Assembly (NCBI RefSeq): GCF_030140925.1
Contig: NZ_JARBWD010000001.1
Span: 2,542,001-2,606,000, forward strand
Direction of reading: 5' to 3'
Length of the DNA: 64,000 nt
DNA from: Parerythrobacter aestuarii
GTDB taxonomy: Bacteria; Pseudomonadota; Alphaproteobacteria; Sphingomonadales; Sphingomonadaceae
Position numbers and translations under genes: made by a program. Numbering within the stretch: the stretch's first letter is position 1; every line of letters begins with the position of its first letter. Below, in pieces: positions 1 through 8,186 of the stretch. The notes under the pieces are model-generated. The model was not told the origin of the DNA, did no database searches, and saw only the letters and a program-made list of their open reading frames with translations.

Positions 1-824
1 AGGCTCGAGAGTATCTTGCGAGATCGAACCACAGTCGCAAGCAGGAGCAGGTTGAGCACCACCAACTCGAAGGCAAAATACCACAGGGGCGAGCCGGCGA
101 ACATGGAGAGCCCCAGCGCGATCGTACGGTAATTCGACCCCAGCAGCGTGCTTCCTGAGAGTGGTTCCGGCCCCAGCTCAAGTATCCTCGCGCGCAGCGC
201 CTCGCCGCGGACGGGGTCGGTCAAGGCGGCTTCAACCTCCTGGTCGTACGGCGCAAACCAGCCGGACACCACGAGGTAGGCCCGACCCAACCTGCCAAGG
301 CCTTTCCCCGCAGCGCTTTCGCCCGTGGAGCCCAGCCAAGGCACGCCGTGGATCCAGTTCAAATAGCGCCGCCGCTGCGACTGATGGAAGCTGGCCTGCA
401 ATATGTGGCTAACCCCTCCACCCAGCATCAGCGCCCACGCTAGCCACCCGGCGTCCTGCGCGGCCATGCTGCCCAACATCAGGTATAGGACGAGGTGCCC
501 GCTATAATCGCACAAACCGTCGACGATCTCCCCGGTGGGGCTGGCCTTTCCCGTCAGCCGCGCAAGATCGCCGTCGGCCCCGTCCAGTACATGCCAAGAC
601 ATATGCAGCACCAACCCCAGCAGTGCCGTCCAGGGCCAGCCAGGCTGCACATAGGCAATACCCGCCAGGACAATCGCCATCCCTCCTCCGACCGACACCA
701 TGTTGGGTGTCACGGGTGTGCGCGCCAGCAGGCGCGCCAGCCGGGCCGCAAGCGGATGGTAAAGCGCCCGGTCGAGCGGGTTCTGCAGCGCCTTCACGCG
801 GGTCTGAAGAGCTGTCGTCATCAT
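1..824 (-). CDS. CDP-alcohol phosphatidyltransferase family membrane protein (3' end outside window)
   Basis: Reading from position 824 to the window edge gives at least 274 residues with no stop, so the C-terminus is missing. The CDP-alcohol phosphatidyltransferase signature is intact: DGADGDLAR, then G and two spaced Asp in the segment GEIVDGLCD. This metal-binding motif joins a CDP-linked lipid or polyol to an alcohol. Hydrophobic helices flank it and more follow near the end (LVVLNLLLLATVV). The start is ATGATG at 824/821 (MTTALQTRVKALQNPLDRAL). It is divergent from a second protein of the same superfamily at 944, with 119 bp between them, which suggests a shared pathway such as synthesis of an unusual phospholipid or a phosphodiester solute. 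The alcohol substrate cannot be read from the sequence. Confidence 0.85.
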   Translation of the reverse strand, partial: MMTTALQTRVKALQNPLDRALYHPLAARLARLLARTPVTPNMVSVGGGMAIVLAGIAYVQPGWPWTALLGLVLHMSWHVLDGADGDLARLTGKASPTGEIVDGLCDYSGHLVLYLMLGSMAAQDAGWLAWALMLGGGVSHILQASFHQSQRRRYLNWIHGVPWLGSTGESAAGKGLGRLGRAYLVVSGWFAPYDQEVEAALTDPVRGEALRARILELGPEPLSGSTLLGSNYRTIALGLSMFAGSPLWYFAFELVVLNLLLLATVVRSRKILSS

Positions 825-943
825 GCAGTTGGTTCGCAGTACCCTTGCGGCCTGTCCGGCTTGCGCTTGGCAGCCTCGCCTGTAGATGGCGATGCAACCG
901 CCAACGCGAATTTGCAAGCTGCTTGAAAGGCCAGCTCAAGGCC

Positions 944-1993
944 ATGTCCGCAACCGCCCCTTTATGCATTCTGTTCGCGAGCGAGCGAGCGGCCAACAGC
1001 CTTGTTGCCGGTATTCCAGCGGCTGCAAGGGGCATGATGCAGTTGCACAAGTCCAATGCCAAGCACCCCGTCGTCATCGCTGTTCCGGGCGGCTGGGAAC
1101 CCAGCAGCCTCTGCCGCAGCGAGTTGGAGCGGCTCGCACCTGGCACTGTCCTCCATCCGACCGATAGCGACATTGTGGAGGCGGCAGGATGGATTGGCGG
1201 CGCTGCAGTGCAGAGCATGACGGACGACGAAATGCGCAACATCGCCGACAGTTGGACCGACGTTGTCGCCGCTGATGTCGCCGGGCTCAATCAGGCTGCC
1301 CACCGGATCGTAGCATCGACCGGGAAGCCAGGCGACGGGATCGTCTCGCGGCATCTCAACCGCCCGATTTCGCAGGCCATCACCCGGATCGTCCTGCGCT
1401 GGCCGGGTGCCCGCCCCTGGCACGCGACCTTGGCAGCTGGGCTGGTCGGCCTGATCATGCTGGCATGCCTGCTGTTTGGCGGAGCAGCCGGGCTGCTGGC
1501 CGGTGCCGCGCTATTCCAGCTGGCTTCGATCATCGACGGTGTCGATGGGGAGATGGCCCGGGCTACATTCCGCAGCTCGGCCCGAGGCGCGATGATGGAC
1601 AGCCTGACCGACGCCGCAACCAATCTCGGGTTCGTCGGCGGTGTCAGCTACAATGTCTACATGAACGGTGACCAGTCGGCAGGTTTGGCAGGCGCACTGG
1701 CCTGCCTCATCCTTGCCAATGGCAGCGCCATGCTCGGCTGGCAATCGCGCCGCGATGACGCCAACTTCACCTTCGATGGCCTCAAGCATCGGTTCGGGGC
1801 ACGGCCATCGCGGATCCGGCAATGGCTCACATGGATCGCCATGCGCGACTTCTATGCCTTTGCCGCGTTTGTCATGATCATGCTGGGAGGTGCGACCTTG
1901 CTGCTTTATGCCTTCGCCATAATTACTGCCGGCTGGTTCGCGGTGCTGTGTGCATTCCTTCCGAATTGGAAGAAACCGGGCGAGAGTTCATAG
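944..1993 (+). CDS. CDP-alcohol phosphatidyltransferase with a soluble N-terminal domain (DIPP-synthase-like layout)
   Basis: The protein has 349 residues. I chose ATG 944 because the frame upstream reads as the antisense of the neighbour. Residues 1 to about 135 are soluble and mixed alpha/beta. From about residue 135 the sequence is GDGIVSRHLNRPIS, the usual lead-in to CDP-alcohol phosphatidyltransferases that follow a nucleotidyltransferase domain. The catalytic signature DGVDGEMAR, with the later G, D and D in GAMMDSLTD, lies near residues 200-225, followed by several transmembrane helices. Bifunctional inositol-phosphate cytidylyltransferase / di-myo-inositol-phosphate-phosphate synthases share this order, but the N-terminal part here shows no clear nucleotidyltransferase GxG loop, so it may be degenerate or different. 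It is divergent from the gene at 824. Confidence 0.8.
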   Translation: MSATAPLCILFASERAANSLVAGIPAAARGMMQLHKSNAKHPVVIAVPGGWEPSSLCRSELERLAPGTVLHPTDSDIVEAAGWIGGAAVQSMTDDEMRNIADSWTDVVAADVAGLNQAAHRIVASTGKPGDGIVSRHLNRPISQAITRIVLRWPGARPWHATLAAGLVGLIMLACLLFGGAAGLLAGAALFQLASIIDGVDGEMARATFRSSARGAMMDSLTDAATNLGFVGGVSYNVYMNGDQSAGLAGALACLILANGSAMLGWQSRRDDANFTFDGLKHRFGARPSRIRQWLTWIAMRDFYAFAAFVMIMLGGATLLLYAFAIITAGWFAVLCAFLPNWKKPGESS

Positions 1994-2087
1994 CAGGCGC
2001 AAGTATATCCCAACCTCCCGGCAGTCCCGCGTTGCCACCGGAGAGTTTTCGACTTAGCGCGGGCGAAGCTATTCATGGGGGTCGCCG

Positions 2088-3953
2088 GTGGCGCTAAATC
2101 CAACCTATTTCATTATCAACCGCGCTGGCATCTCGCAGGACATCATCGACCTGCTACTGGCACTCGCAGATGAAGCGTTCCGCCTGTGGGGTGCCGTGCT
2201 GGCCGGCGACGCCGATGTGGCAGTGCGGGTCGAGCTGCTCGACACGACTTCCAGCGGACGCGCACAGGGCGGCTGGGGCAATGGCACAAATATCGGACAG
2301 CTCGACGGTGTGAACGTCATCATTGGCGCCCCGGCCCACGAGCTGCAGACAGGCCAGAACGTCAGCAACGGCGGCCATGACATTATCCTTCAGTTCTCGC
2401 GCGATTACCTGCTCAACGAACTGTTCCTCGACCCAACCCCGCAAACGCGCGACGATATTCCGTCCGACCGCACCGACGGTCTCAGTGTGTTGTTGCATGA
2501 AATCGGGCACGCCTTGGGCTTCATCGGTTACTACAACACCGACACCAATTCGCAGGGAAATTTCGCGACAGTCTATGACCTTCGCCGACTGGATATCGCC
2601 GGGGAGGATTACTTTCGCGGTCCCAATGTCGAGGCTTTGCTGGGCGGCGATCTCGAGCTGACGGTCGGCAACTACACCCACTATGGCAACAGCAATGCTT
2701 TCCCGGGCAACACCGACGATCCATTGACCGGGCTCATGAACGGTGTGGTGTTCTATCGCGGCTTTGCCTATTCAATCGGCGATCTCGACCTCGCGGTTCT
2801 GGCCGACACAGGGCTAGGCACGATCCTCGACGACATTCTCGAGAACCCTCTTCAGACGCATTTCCGCGGCGGGCTCGGCAATGACCGGATCACAGGGAGC
2901 GAAATCGATAACTTCCTGTTCGGGGACCAGGGCAACGACACACTCCGTGGGCTCGGCGGTAGCGACGAGCTATACGGCGGGGCAGGTGCCGACACCCTCG
3001 ACGGTGGCGACGGGCAGGACCTGCTCAATGGCGGGCGCGGTACCGACACGATCGAAGGCGGATCAAACATCGATACCGCTGTCGTGAGCGGCAACAGCGC
3101 GAATTACACCGTGACTCAGACGTCCACGGGCGTGTTCGAAGTATCGGGGCCCGACGGCACCGATACGCTGACGGGGGTCGAATATCTGAGATTCGGCAAT
3201 ACGACTGTGCGGCTGCTCCCCGGCACTGGCGTATCGGTGAATTTCGAGACAGCCGATCCTTCAGTCTACCAGGGTGCCATGAACGCCATTCGCGATTTCG
3301 ACGGCAATGCCCTAGGCGGCAACGGATCCTGGCTGCGGATCGGCGCGGCCGACGTCAATGGCGATGGCGATATCGACCAGATCCTCGTCAATGACGCTAT
3401 CGGCCGCTTCGCCACGGTTGGCACAGCGCCCGACGGACTGGTTTATTTCGACGATTACAGCTGGGCCGGCGAGACGCGGGTAGCAGGTATCTATGTAGAT
3501 CCACTGGTGGAGAGTGGCGATGTCGTTGCCGGCAGCGACGATGACAGCCAGCAGCGTTTCCAGAACGACCTCGCGATCGAGAATATCAACCGCGTGCTGG
3601 GTGCCGACGACTATGACGGCGATGGCTTGCAGGAGGTCTATTTCGCGCTCACCGACGGCACAGCCTACCTCCACGCCTATATGCATGCCGACGGCAATAT
3701 CCGTTATGCCAATTACCAGTCGCAGCAGCAGGTCATCGATTTCCTCACCGCCAATGGCTACGACGAAAACACCTGGGCAGGCTGGTTCCCGAGCACACAG
3801 GAAGAACCGGGCGCGGACAAGGCGGAAGACGATGCCGCAATCCTCCGCCCTCAGATCGTTGCCCTCACATCCTTCGATTTCTGGGATGCCACGCCATTCA
3901 TGGCCGAGCAGGTCGAATTGCCGCAGATCCAGCCGGTAGAAACCTTCGCCTGA
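2088..3953 (+). CDS. RTX (hemolysin-type calcium-binding) protein with HExxHxxGF zinc-protease-like motif
   Basis: The protein has 621 residues and no N-terminal signal peptide, as expected for type I secretion. A zinc-protease-like helix HEIGHALGF lies at residues 137-145. Glycine-rich calcium-binding nonapeptides (GGxGxDxLxGG type) follow at roughly 262-335, for example GNDTLRGLGG and GADTLDGGDG. An EF-hand-like DVNGDGDID lies near 420 in an FG-GAP-like C-terminal region. Metzincins have His or Asp six residues after the second His; here that position is Gly147, so the third metal ligand is missing or elsewhere. GTG 2088 is the first usable start; an ATG at 2075 is out of frame. No type I exporter genes are nearby. 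An extracellular Ca-dependent protease or adhesin is the likely role. Confidence 0.75.
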   Translation: MALNPTYFIINRAGISQDIIDLLLALADEAFRLWGAVLAGDADVAVRVELLDTTSSGRAQGGWGNGTNIGQLDGVNVIIGAPAHELQTGQNVSNGGHDIILQFSRDYLLNELFLDPTPQTRDDIPSDRTDGLSVLLHEIGHALGFIGYYNTDTNSQGNFATVYDLRRLDIAGEDYFRGPNVEALLGGDLELTVGNYTHYGNSNAFPGNTDDPLTGLMNGVVFYRGFAYSIGDLDLAVLADTGLGTILDDILENPLQTHFRGGLGNDRITGSEIDNFLFGDQGNDTLRGLGGSDELYGGAGADTLDGGDGQDLLNGGRGTDTIEGGSNIDTAVVSGNSANYTVTQTSTGVFEVSGPDGTDTLTGVEYLRFGNTTVRLLPGTGVSVNFETADPSVYQGAMNAIRDFDGNALGGNGSWLRIGAADVNGDGDIDQILVNDAIGRFATVGTAPDGLVYFDDYSWAGETRVAGIYVDPLVESGDVVAGSDDDSQQRFQNDLAIENINRVLGADDYDGDGLQEVYFALTDGTAYLHAYMHADGNIRYANYQSQQQVIDFLTANGYDENTWAGWFPSTQEEPGADKAEDDAAILRPQIVALTSFDFWDATPFMAEQVELPQIQPVETFA

Positions 3954-4376
3954 TCCGCGCAGCGGATTCGAGGTTCGAAACACAAATCCGCGCAGCCGGA
4001 GTATGTAACCGCCAGGCAAGCGACCACCAATAGTATGGCCGCTGAGCGATACGGCCCTGGCCAGCTTGGCAACTTCCTTGCCCAGGCCACAGCCTAGGAG
4101 ACGGCTGGTATGATCACTCGCACCACTGCCTTTGGGTTCTAGCATCGCCCAGCACCGGCACCCCCGGGGAGAAGCTCCTTGCCCGGCCTGCTTGGAGCCT
4201 TCGCACCGGCGACGGCTGGAAGCGGCTAGTCGCTTCTGCAGTCGCCAACCAATATCTCGAGTTGAAAAGAAGGGGTGCGCGGCTGCACATCGTCACCGTG
4301 CGGTTCGAGGCCATCGGCAGCGAGATTCGTGAGGAAAGCTGAAGCAGGGGCAAGGGCCGGTAAGCCGACCCTCGGT
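3954..4376. other. Convergent intergenic region with a gene remnant-like open frame
   Basis: This 423-bp gap lies between two convergent genes. Small hairpins ATCCGC-gca-GCGGAT (near 3955) and TCCGC-gcagc-CGGA (near 3988) form a short direct repeat. They have no T-tract, so they are weak terminator candidates. From 4046 to 4334 on the plus strand one frame stays open without any ATG or GTG. Its second half reads like real protein (KRLVASAVANQYLELKRRGA, ending FEAIGSEIREES and a stop). This may be the tail of a decayed gene. I see no intact gene. Confidence 0.35.
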
Positions 4377-7300
4377 TCAACCCGCCTCGCGCCCTTCGCC
4401 AGCACCTGCTTGTCGGTCCAGCCACTCCAGCTCTTCCAGCAACGTCGGTGTTACTTCACGATGCGCGTTGCGTCCGATGAACAGGTCCATGTGGCCGTAG
4501 CCGGGAATGATCCGCTGACGATAGAGTTCATTGCCATTGTGCTGTGACAACCAGGCGCGCGTGCGCTGCCCGCTCTCGGGATAGAAAATCTGGTTGGTCG
4601 CGCCTGAGAGGAAACTGATCGGCAGTGCAAGGCGACGTGCCGAATCTTCATCCGTGTAGATTGGCTTGCCATCGACATCGACGACCAGACCCTTGTGCAT
4701 GATCGCCGCCAATTGTTCGAACGGGGTGAGCGATACCCGGCTGAACATGCTGCCAAGCGCCAGGTGCGTGTCATGGCCGAGCTGGCGATGGTCCCAGCTA
4801 GGGCCGAAGGTTCCGAAAACCCGGCGGCAGGTCGGGTTCTTGCACGCCTGCCCCTCCGGAACCGGGATCTGGTACGCAACCGCGTCGATCTCGTAATCCT
4901 GTTCACTGCCCTGGCTGACGAAATCCATGTGGCCGTCGAGCAGCGATATCTGCCCCAGCACACCGGCGACACCGAGATCGGCCTTCATGTAGTTGAGCCA
5001 GTCGGTAACGGGATGGAGGGTCAGCTGCGAACTGATGAGCGAGCGAACATGGCTGACCCAGCCCTTGCCGATCCCCATCAGCAGACTCATGGAACCAACG
5101 CAGTGCGCCAGTGCCTGGACGCTGTCTGCGCCAGTAACTTCGCGGATTTTTGCGATTGCAGCGGGCCAATCGTGCCTGGCAATATCATCGATGGTGAACT
5201 CCGGCGGAGTTTCAGTGTCATTGCCGGAATCCGCACTGGCGCGATAGTCGAACAGCCAAACGTCATAGCCTTGGGCCACAAGGCTCTCAGCCAGGTTCTC
5301 ATCCACAGTGGGCGTAGCGAAGCTGGAAGCGCGCACGGAGAACCCGGGTGCCAACACCAGCGGGCCACGCGCTCCGCCGCGATAGCGGGTGAGACCGATG
5401 TTCACGCCGTCACCTGACGGCACGATGTAGCGCTCAGCTGGCGGCAGCCTCAGGTCGCGCAGCTTAAGCGCCTCCGCATCCTTGCTCGCGAAGTCGTTCA
5501 ACGTCGCCAGCATCCCGCCATACGAGCGGAACACGGTCATCGCGAAGAATCCCGCGTATTTCGCCATGAAGTAGGTCTCGATGGCCTTCTTCGCGCGCGG
5601 GATCAGCTCAACGACATGGCCCACGAGCGTCCCTGCATCATGGACCGTGATAGTGGTCAGCTGTCGCATGAACTCCGCAATGCCGAGCTTGAGCACGCCG
5701 CGGCCGATCAAATCTCCGGCCCCATCCTCGCCATGGCGTAGCGTGACGAACAGTGTAGTGAGATCGGTCCACGGATCGGACGCAGCCTTGCCTTGCGCGC
5801 GCTGCTCGAGCGTCTTGAAGCCATGGAAATGGATCGGACCGTCGGGGCCCTCCAGCACCATGTCGTAGAGCATCTTCCAGCTTTCCGCCTTGTCAGGATT
5901 GGCGACCAGCAAGCGGAAGGTGCCTTCGCGTACGGGCATTGGTTCGGGCGCAATCGCGCTGACTAGCACCTCGCCGGTGATCTGCGAGCGGTGCTCGGGA
6001 TCGTCGACCATGCGGTGGATATTGTCGGTCGCAACCGTCAGCCTGAAGCTGCAAGCGCTTTCTTCGGCCTGCCCCCATGCCGCACCATTGACGAAGTCAT
6101 CGCGGATGCGCTCAACATGACCGCAAGGGCGATGGTGACAGCCGGTGGCGCTGATGTGGCCGGCCATGGTCTCAGTGAACGCCATGCCCGGGCTCATGGC
6201 TTCGGGATGATCCTTCACCAGCTGGCGAATAGCCGCCTTGCCTTTATCGATTGCCCCGGTTTCAAAATGCCGTGCCGCGTTGGTCACCGCGTCCGCAACA
6301 GGCTCGATGGCATGCCCACCGACCCATTTGGCGATTGCCAGTTTCAGGGTCTCGCGATGGGGAAGCGGTTGCGGTTCCTCAGCCGCCTGCTCGTCTGCGG
6401 GCATTTCCTGCGGCAGCGGCGCTTCCTCACCGAGCGTGTAGTCGATGCTCCAGCCTTCGCGGTGGGCCAGTTTCTCGACAGCACGTTCTGCGACAGCTGT
6501 GATCGTCAGCAGCGGGTTGACGCCGACTGCACCGGGCAGCGCCGCGCCGTCGCAGACATAGAGGCCCGGATGCACATCGGTGCCGCTAGTGCCGGCAAAG
6601 ACCCGGCAGCTGTCATCGACCACGCCGGACGATGCGTCATCGCCCATCCCGCAGCCGCCGATCGGGTGAACGGTGATCAGCTTTTTGCCCATGGAATCCG
6701 ACCACAGCGGGTCTGAGAAATACTGTGCCTCGATCGCCTCCGCCGCTGCGCGCATCTTGTCGTCGTCGCGGCGGAAAGTACGCTGTTCGCCCGCACGCGC
6801 CCAGTGAATTGCGAGCCGGTCATCCTCGAGTGCCAACAGGCCGCCCGAGTCGTCGACACTCATGACAAGGTAAGTCTGCGTGCGCGCCATCGGGCCTTTG
6901 TAAGCCCACTCGGCAATGCTGCCGGGATCGGTCTGAACGGCTTCGCCCATCGCCTTGGCATCGAGCAACCGCGGCTTGACCTGATCGAAACCGAAGCGGG
7001 TGAAGCCGTCGGCCATCGCCTCCCCGAAGAAGAATGCCGGACCGAGACCGGCAGCGATAATGCCAGGTGCCACGCCTTCCTCGATCACCAGCCCCTTGGT
7101 CGGGTCCGCGTCATCGCGCATGTCGATGACGCCGGTGATGCAGGGGCCGGGATAGGCCTCCCCGGCAACATCGTTTGCGCCGACACCGACGGCATAGATC
7201 GGGCCAGCGGTGACATCGTCGCCGTTCTTAGCCGCCTTGAAGTAGCTGTCATAGGCGAAACCGAGCGCATCGCCATTGCCGGAGAATTGCGTGCCCAGCC

Positions 7301-8186
7301 GGTCGGACAGCAGCAGGCCCTTCTCGCGCGAACGCAGCAGGATTTCCGTCGAACCGAGCGCGCCTGCACCCAGCACGACGTGATCGGCAGTAATGGCGAC
7401 CGGCGCACTGTCTGCGTCTGCCGCATTGTGCTGGACGTGAACACGCCAGACATCACCAGCCCGCTCGACCCACAGCACCTTGGCCTGCGTGAAGATCTCA
7501 GCGCCATGGTTGGCCGCGTCGGGCAGGTAATTCATGAGCGTAGTGTTCTTCGCGCCGACATTGCAGCCCGAGGTACAGTCACCGCAATTGGTGCAGGCCG
7601 GTTGCGGGACGCCGAACTTGTTGGTCTTGTCCTCGAAGGTGACGTTGATCGGGGTCTTGTAGAAGCGCTTGCCCATCGCGTTCGCCGAATGCTCGAGCGC
7701 TTCGAGCTTGCCGAGCGACGGGTAGCTGTCGGGATAGGGATTGGGCGCAAGCATCTCTCGCGCGCGCTCGTAATAGGTGTCGATGGCGTGCGGATCGTCG
7801 CGGAAGGCGGCTGGCCAATGGGCCTGGTCGAGCAGGCGCTTGTCGAGCTCCAGCGCGACGTTGGCGTTGATCAGCGAGGTCCCGCCCAGTCCGCAGCCGA
7901 CCAGTGCCCACTGATCGTCGTTCACATGCACTTCGAACAGCGCGTCTGGCGCACCAATCCGTCCGCCTTTGACATTGAACTGCATCGCGCCCTGCGCATC
8001 GGCGAGCTTGTTGGGATATTCGCCAGGGAGGATTTCCTTGCCGCGTTCAAGCACGCATACATCCTGCCCTGCCCGCGCCAGCCGTGAAGCCGCTACGCCG
8101 GCACCATACCCAGAACCGACGACGAGCACGGTGTAATGCGGTTTCACCTCATCGAGGTTGCGGGCAATCCGTCTCTGTAAAGTCAT
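4377..8186 (-). CDS. GMC-type FAD oxidoreductase (cholesterol-oxidase-like) fused to a C-terminal alpha/beta hydrolase
   Basis: This is a 1269-residue two-enzyme fusion. The N-terminal half starts with an FAD-binding loop (VVGSGYGAGVAASRLARAG, about 17-35) and carries the GMC cysteine cluster C198 to K213 (CTNCGDCTSGCNVGAK). The GMC C-terminal His/Asn region (HPIGGCGMGD; ALPGAVGVNPLLTI) lies near 500-560. A linker domain of about 300 residues contains FTETMAG. From about residue 925 there is an alpha/beta hydrolase whose nucleophile elbow is AHCVGS, with Cys1029 where Ser is usual, a candidate acid in FLSGATNQIFYPESG, and a final His in GYGHMDL. The ATG at 8186 overlaps the stop of the metallophosphoesterase (ATGA, 8183-8186), so the two are translationally coupled. 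Family knowledge suggests oxidation of a hydroxyl on a hydrophobic or sterol-like substrate, then ester or thioester chemistry. The substrate is unknown. Confidence 0.88.
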   Translation of the reverse strand: MTLQRRIARNLDEVKPHYTVLVVGSGYGAGVAASRLARAGQDVCVLERGKEILPGEYPNKLADAQGAMQFNVKGGRIGAPDALFEVHVNDDQWALVGCGLGGTSLINANVALELDKRLLDQAHWPAAFRDDPHAIDTYYERAREMLAPNPYPDSYPSLGKLEALEHSANAMGKRFYKTPINVTFEDKTNKFGVPQPACTNCGDCTSGCNVGAKNTTLMNYLPDAANHGAEIFTQAKVLWVERAGDVWRVHVQHNAADADSAPVAITADHVVLGAGALGSTEILLRSREKGLLLSDRLGTQFSGNGDALGFAYDSYFKAAKNGDDVTAGPIYAVGVGANDVAGEAYPGPCITGVIDMRDDADPTKGLVIEEGVAPGIIAAGLGPAFFFGEAMADGFTRFGFDQVKPRLLDAKAMGEAVQTDPGSIAEWAYKGPMARTQTYLVMSVDDSGGLLALEDDRLAIHWARAGEQRTFRRDDDKMRAAAEAIEAQYFSDPLWSDSMGKKLITVHPIGGCGMGDDASSGVVDDSCRVFAGTSGTDVHPGLYVCDGAALPGAVGVNPLLTITAVAERAVEKLAHREGWSIDYTLGEEAPLPQEMPADEQAAEEPQPLPHRETLKLAIAKWVGGHAIEPVADAVTNAARHFETGAIDKGKAAIRQLVKDHPEAMSPGMAFTETMAGHISATGCHHRPCGHVERIRDDFVNGAAWGQAEESACSFRLTVATDNIHRMVDDPEHRSQITGEVLVSAIAPEPMPVREGTFRLLVANPDKAESWKMLYDMVLEGPDGPIHFHGFKTLEQRAQGKAASDPWTDLTTLFVTLRHGEDGAGDLIGRGVLKLGIAEFMRQLTTITVHDAGTLVGHVVELIPRAKKAIETYFMAKYAGFFAMTVFRSYGGMLATLNDFASKDAEALKLRDLRLPPAERYIVPSGDGVNIGLTRYRGGARGPLVLAPGFSVRASSFATPTVDENLAESLVAQGYDVWLFDYRASADSGNDTETPPEFTIDDIARHDWPAAIAKIREVTGADSVQALAHCVGSMSLLMGIGKGWVSHVRSLISSQLTLHPVTDWLNYMKADLGVAGVLGQISLLDGHMDFVSQGSEQDYEIDAVAYQIPVPEGQACKNPTCRRVFGTFGPSWDHRQLGHDTHLALGSMFSRVSLTPFEQLAAIMHKGLVVDVDGKPIYTDEDSARRLALPISFLSGATNQIFYPESGQRTRAWLSQHNGNELYRQRIIPGYGHMDLFIGRNAHREVTPTLLEELEWLDRQAGAGEGREAG

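Noticed and set aside
6804..8087. A 427-codon plus-strand open frame
   Set aside because: It is antisense to the GMC domain, which carries FAD and Cys motifs.
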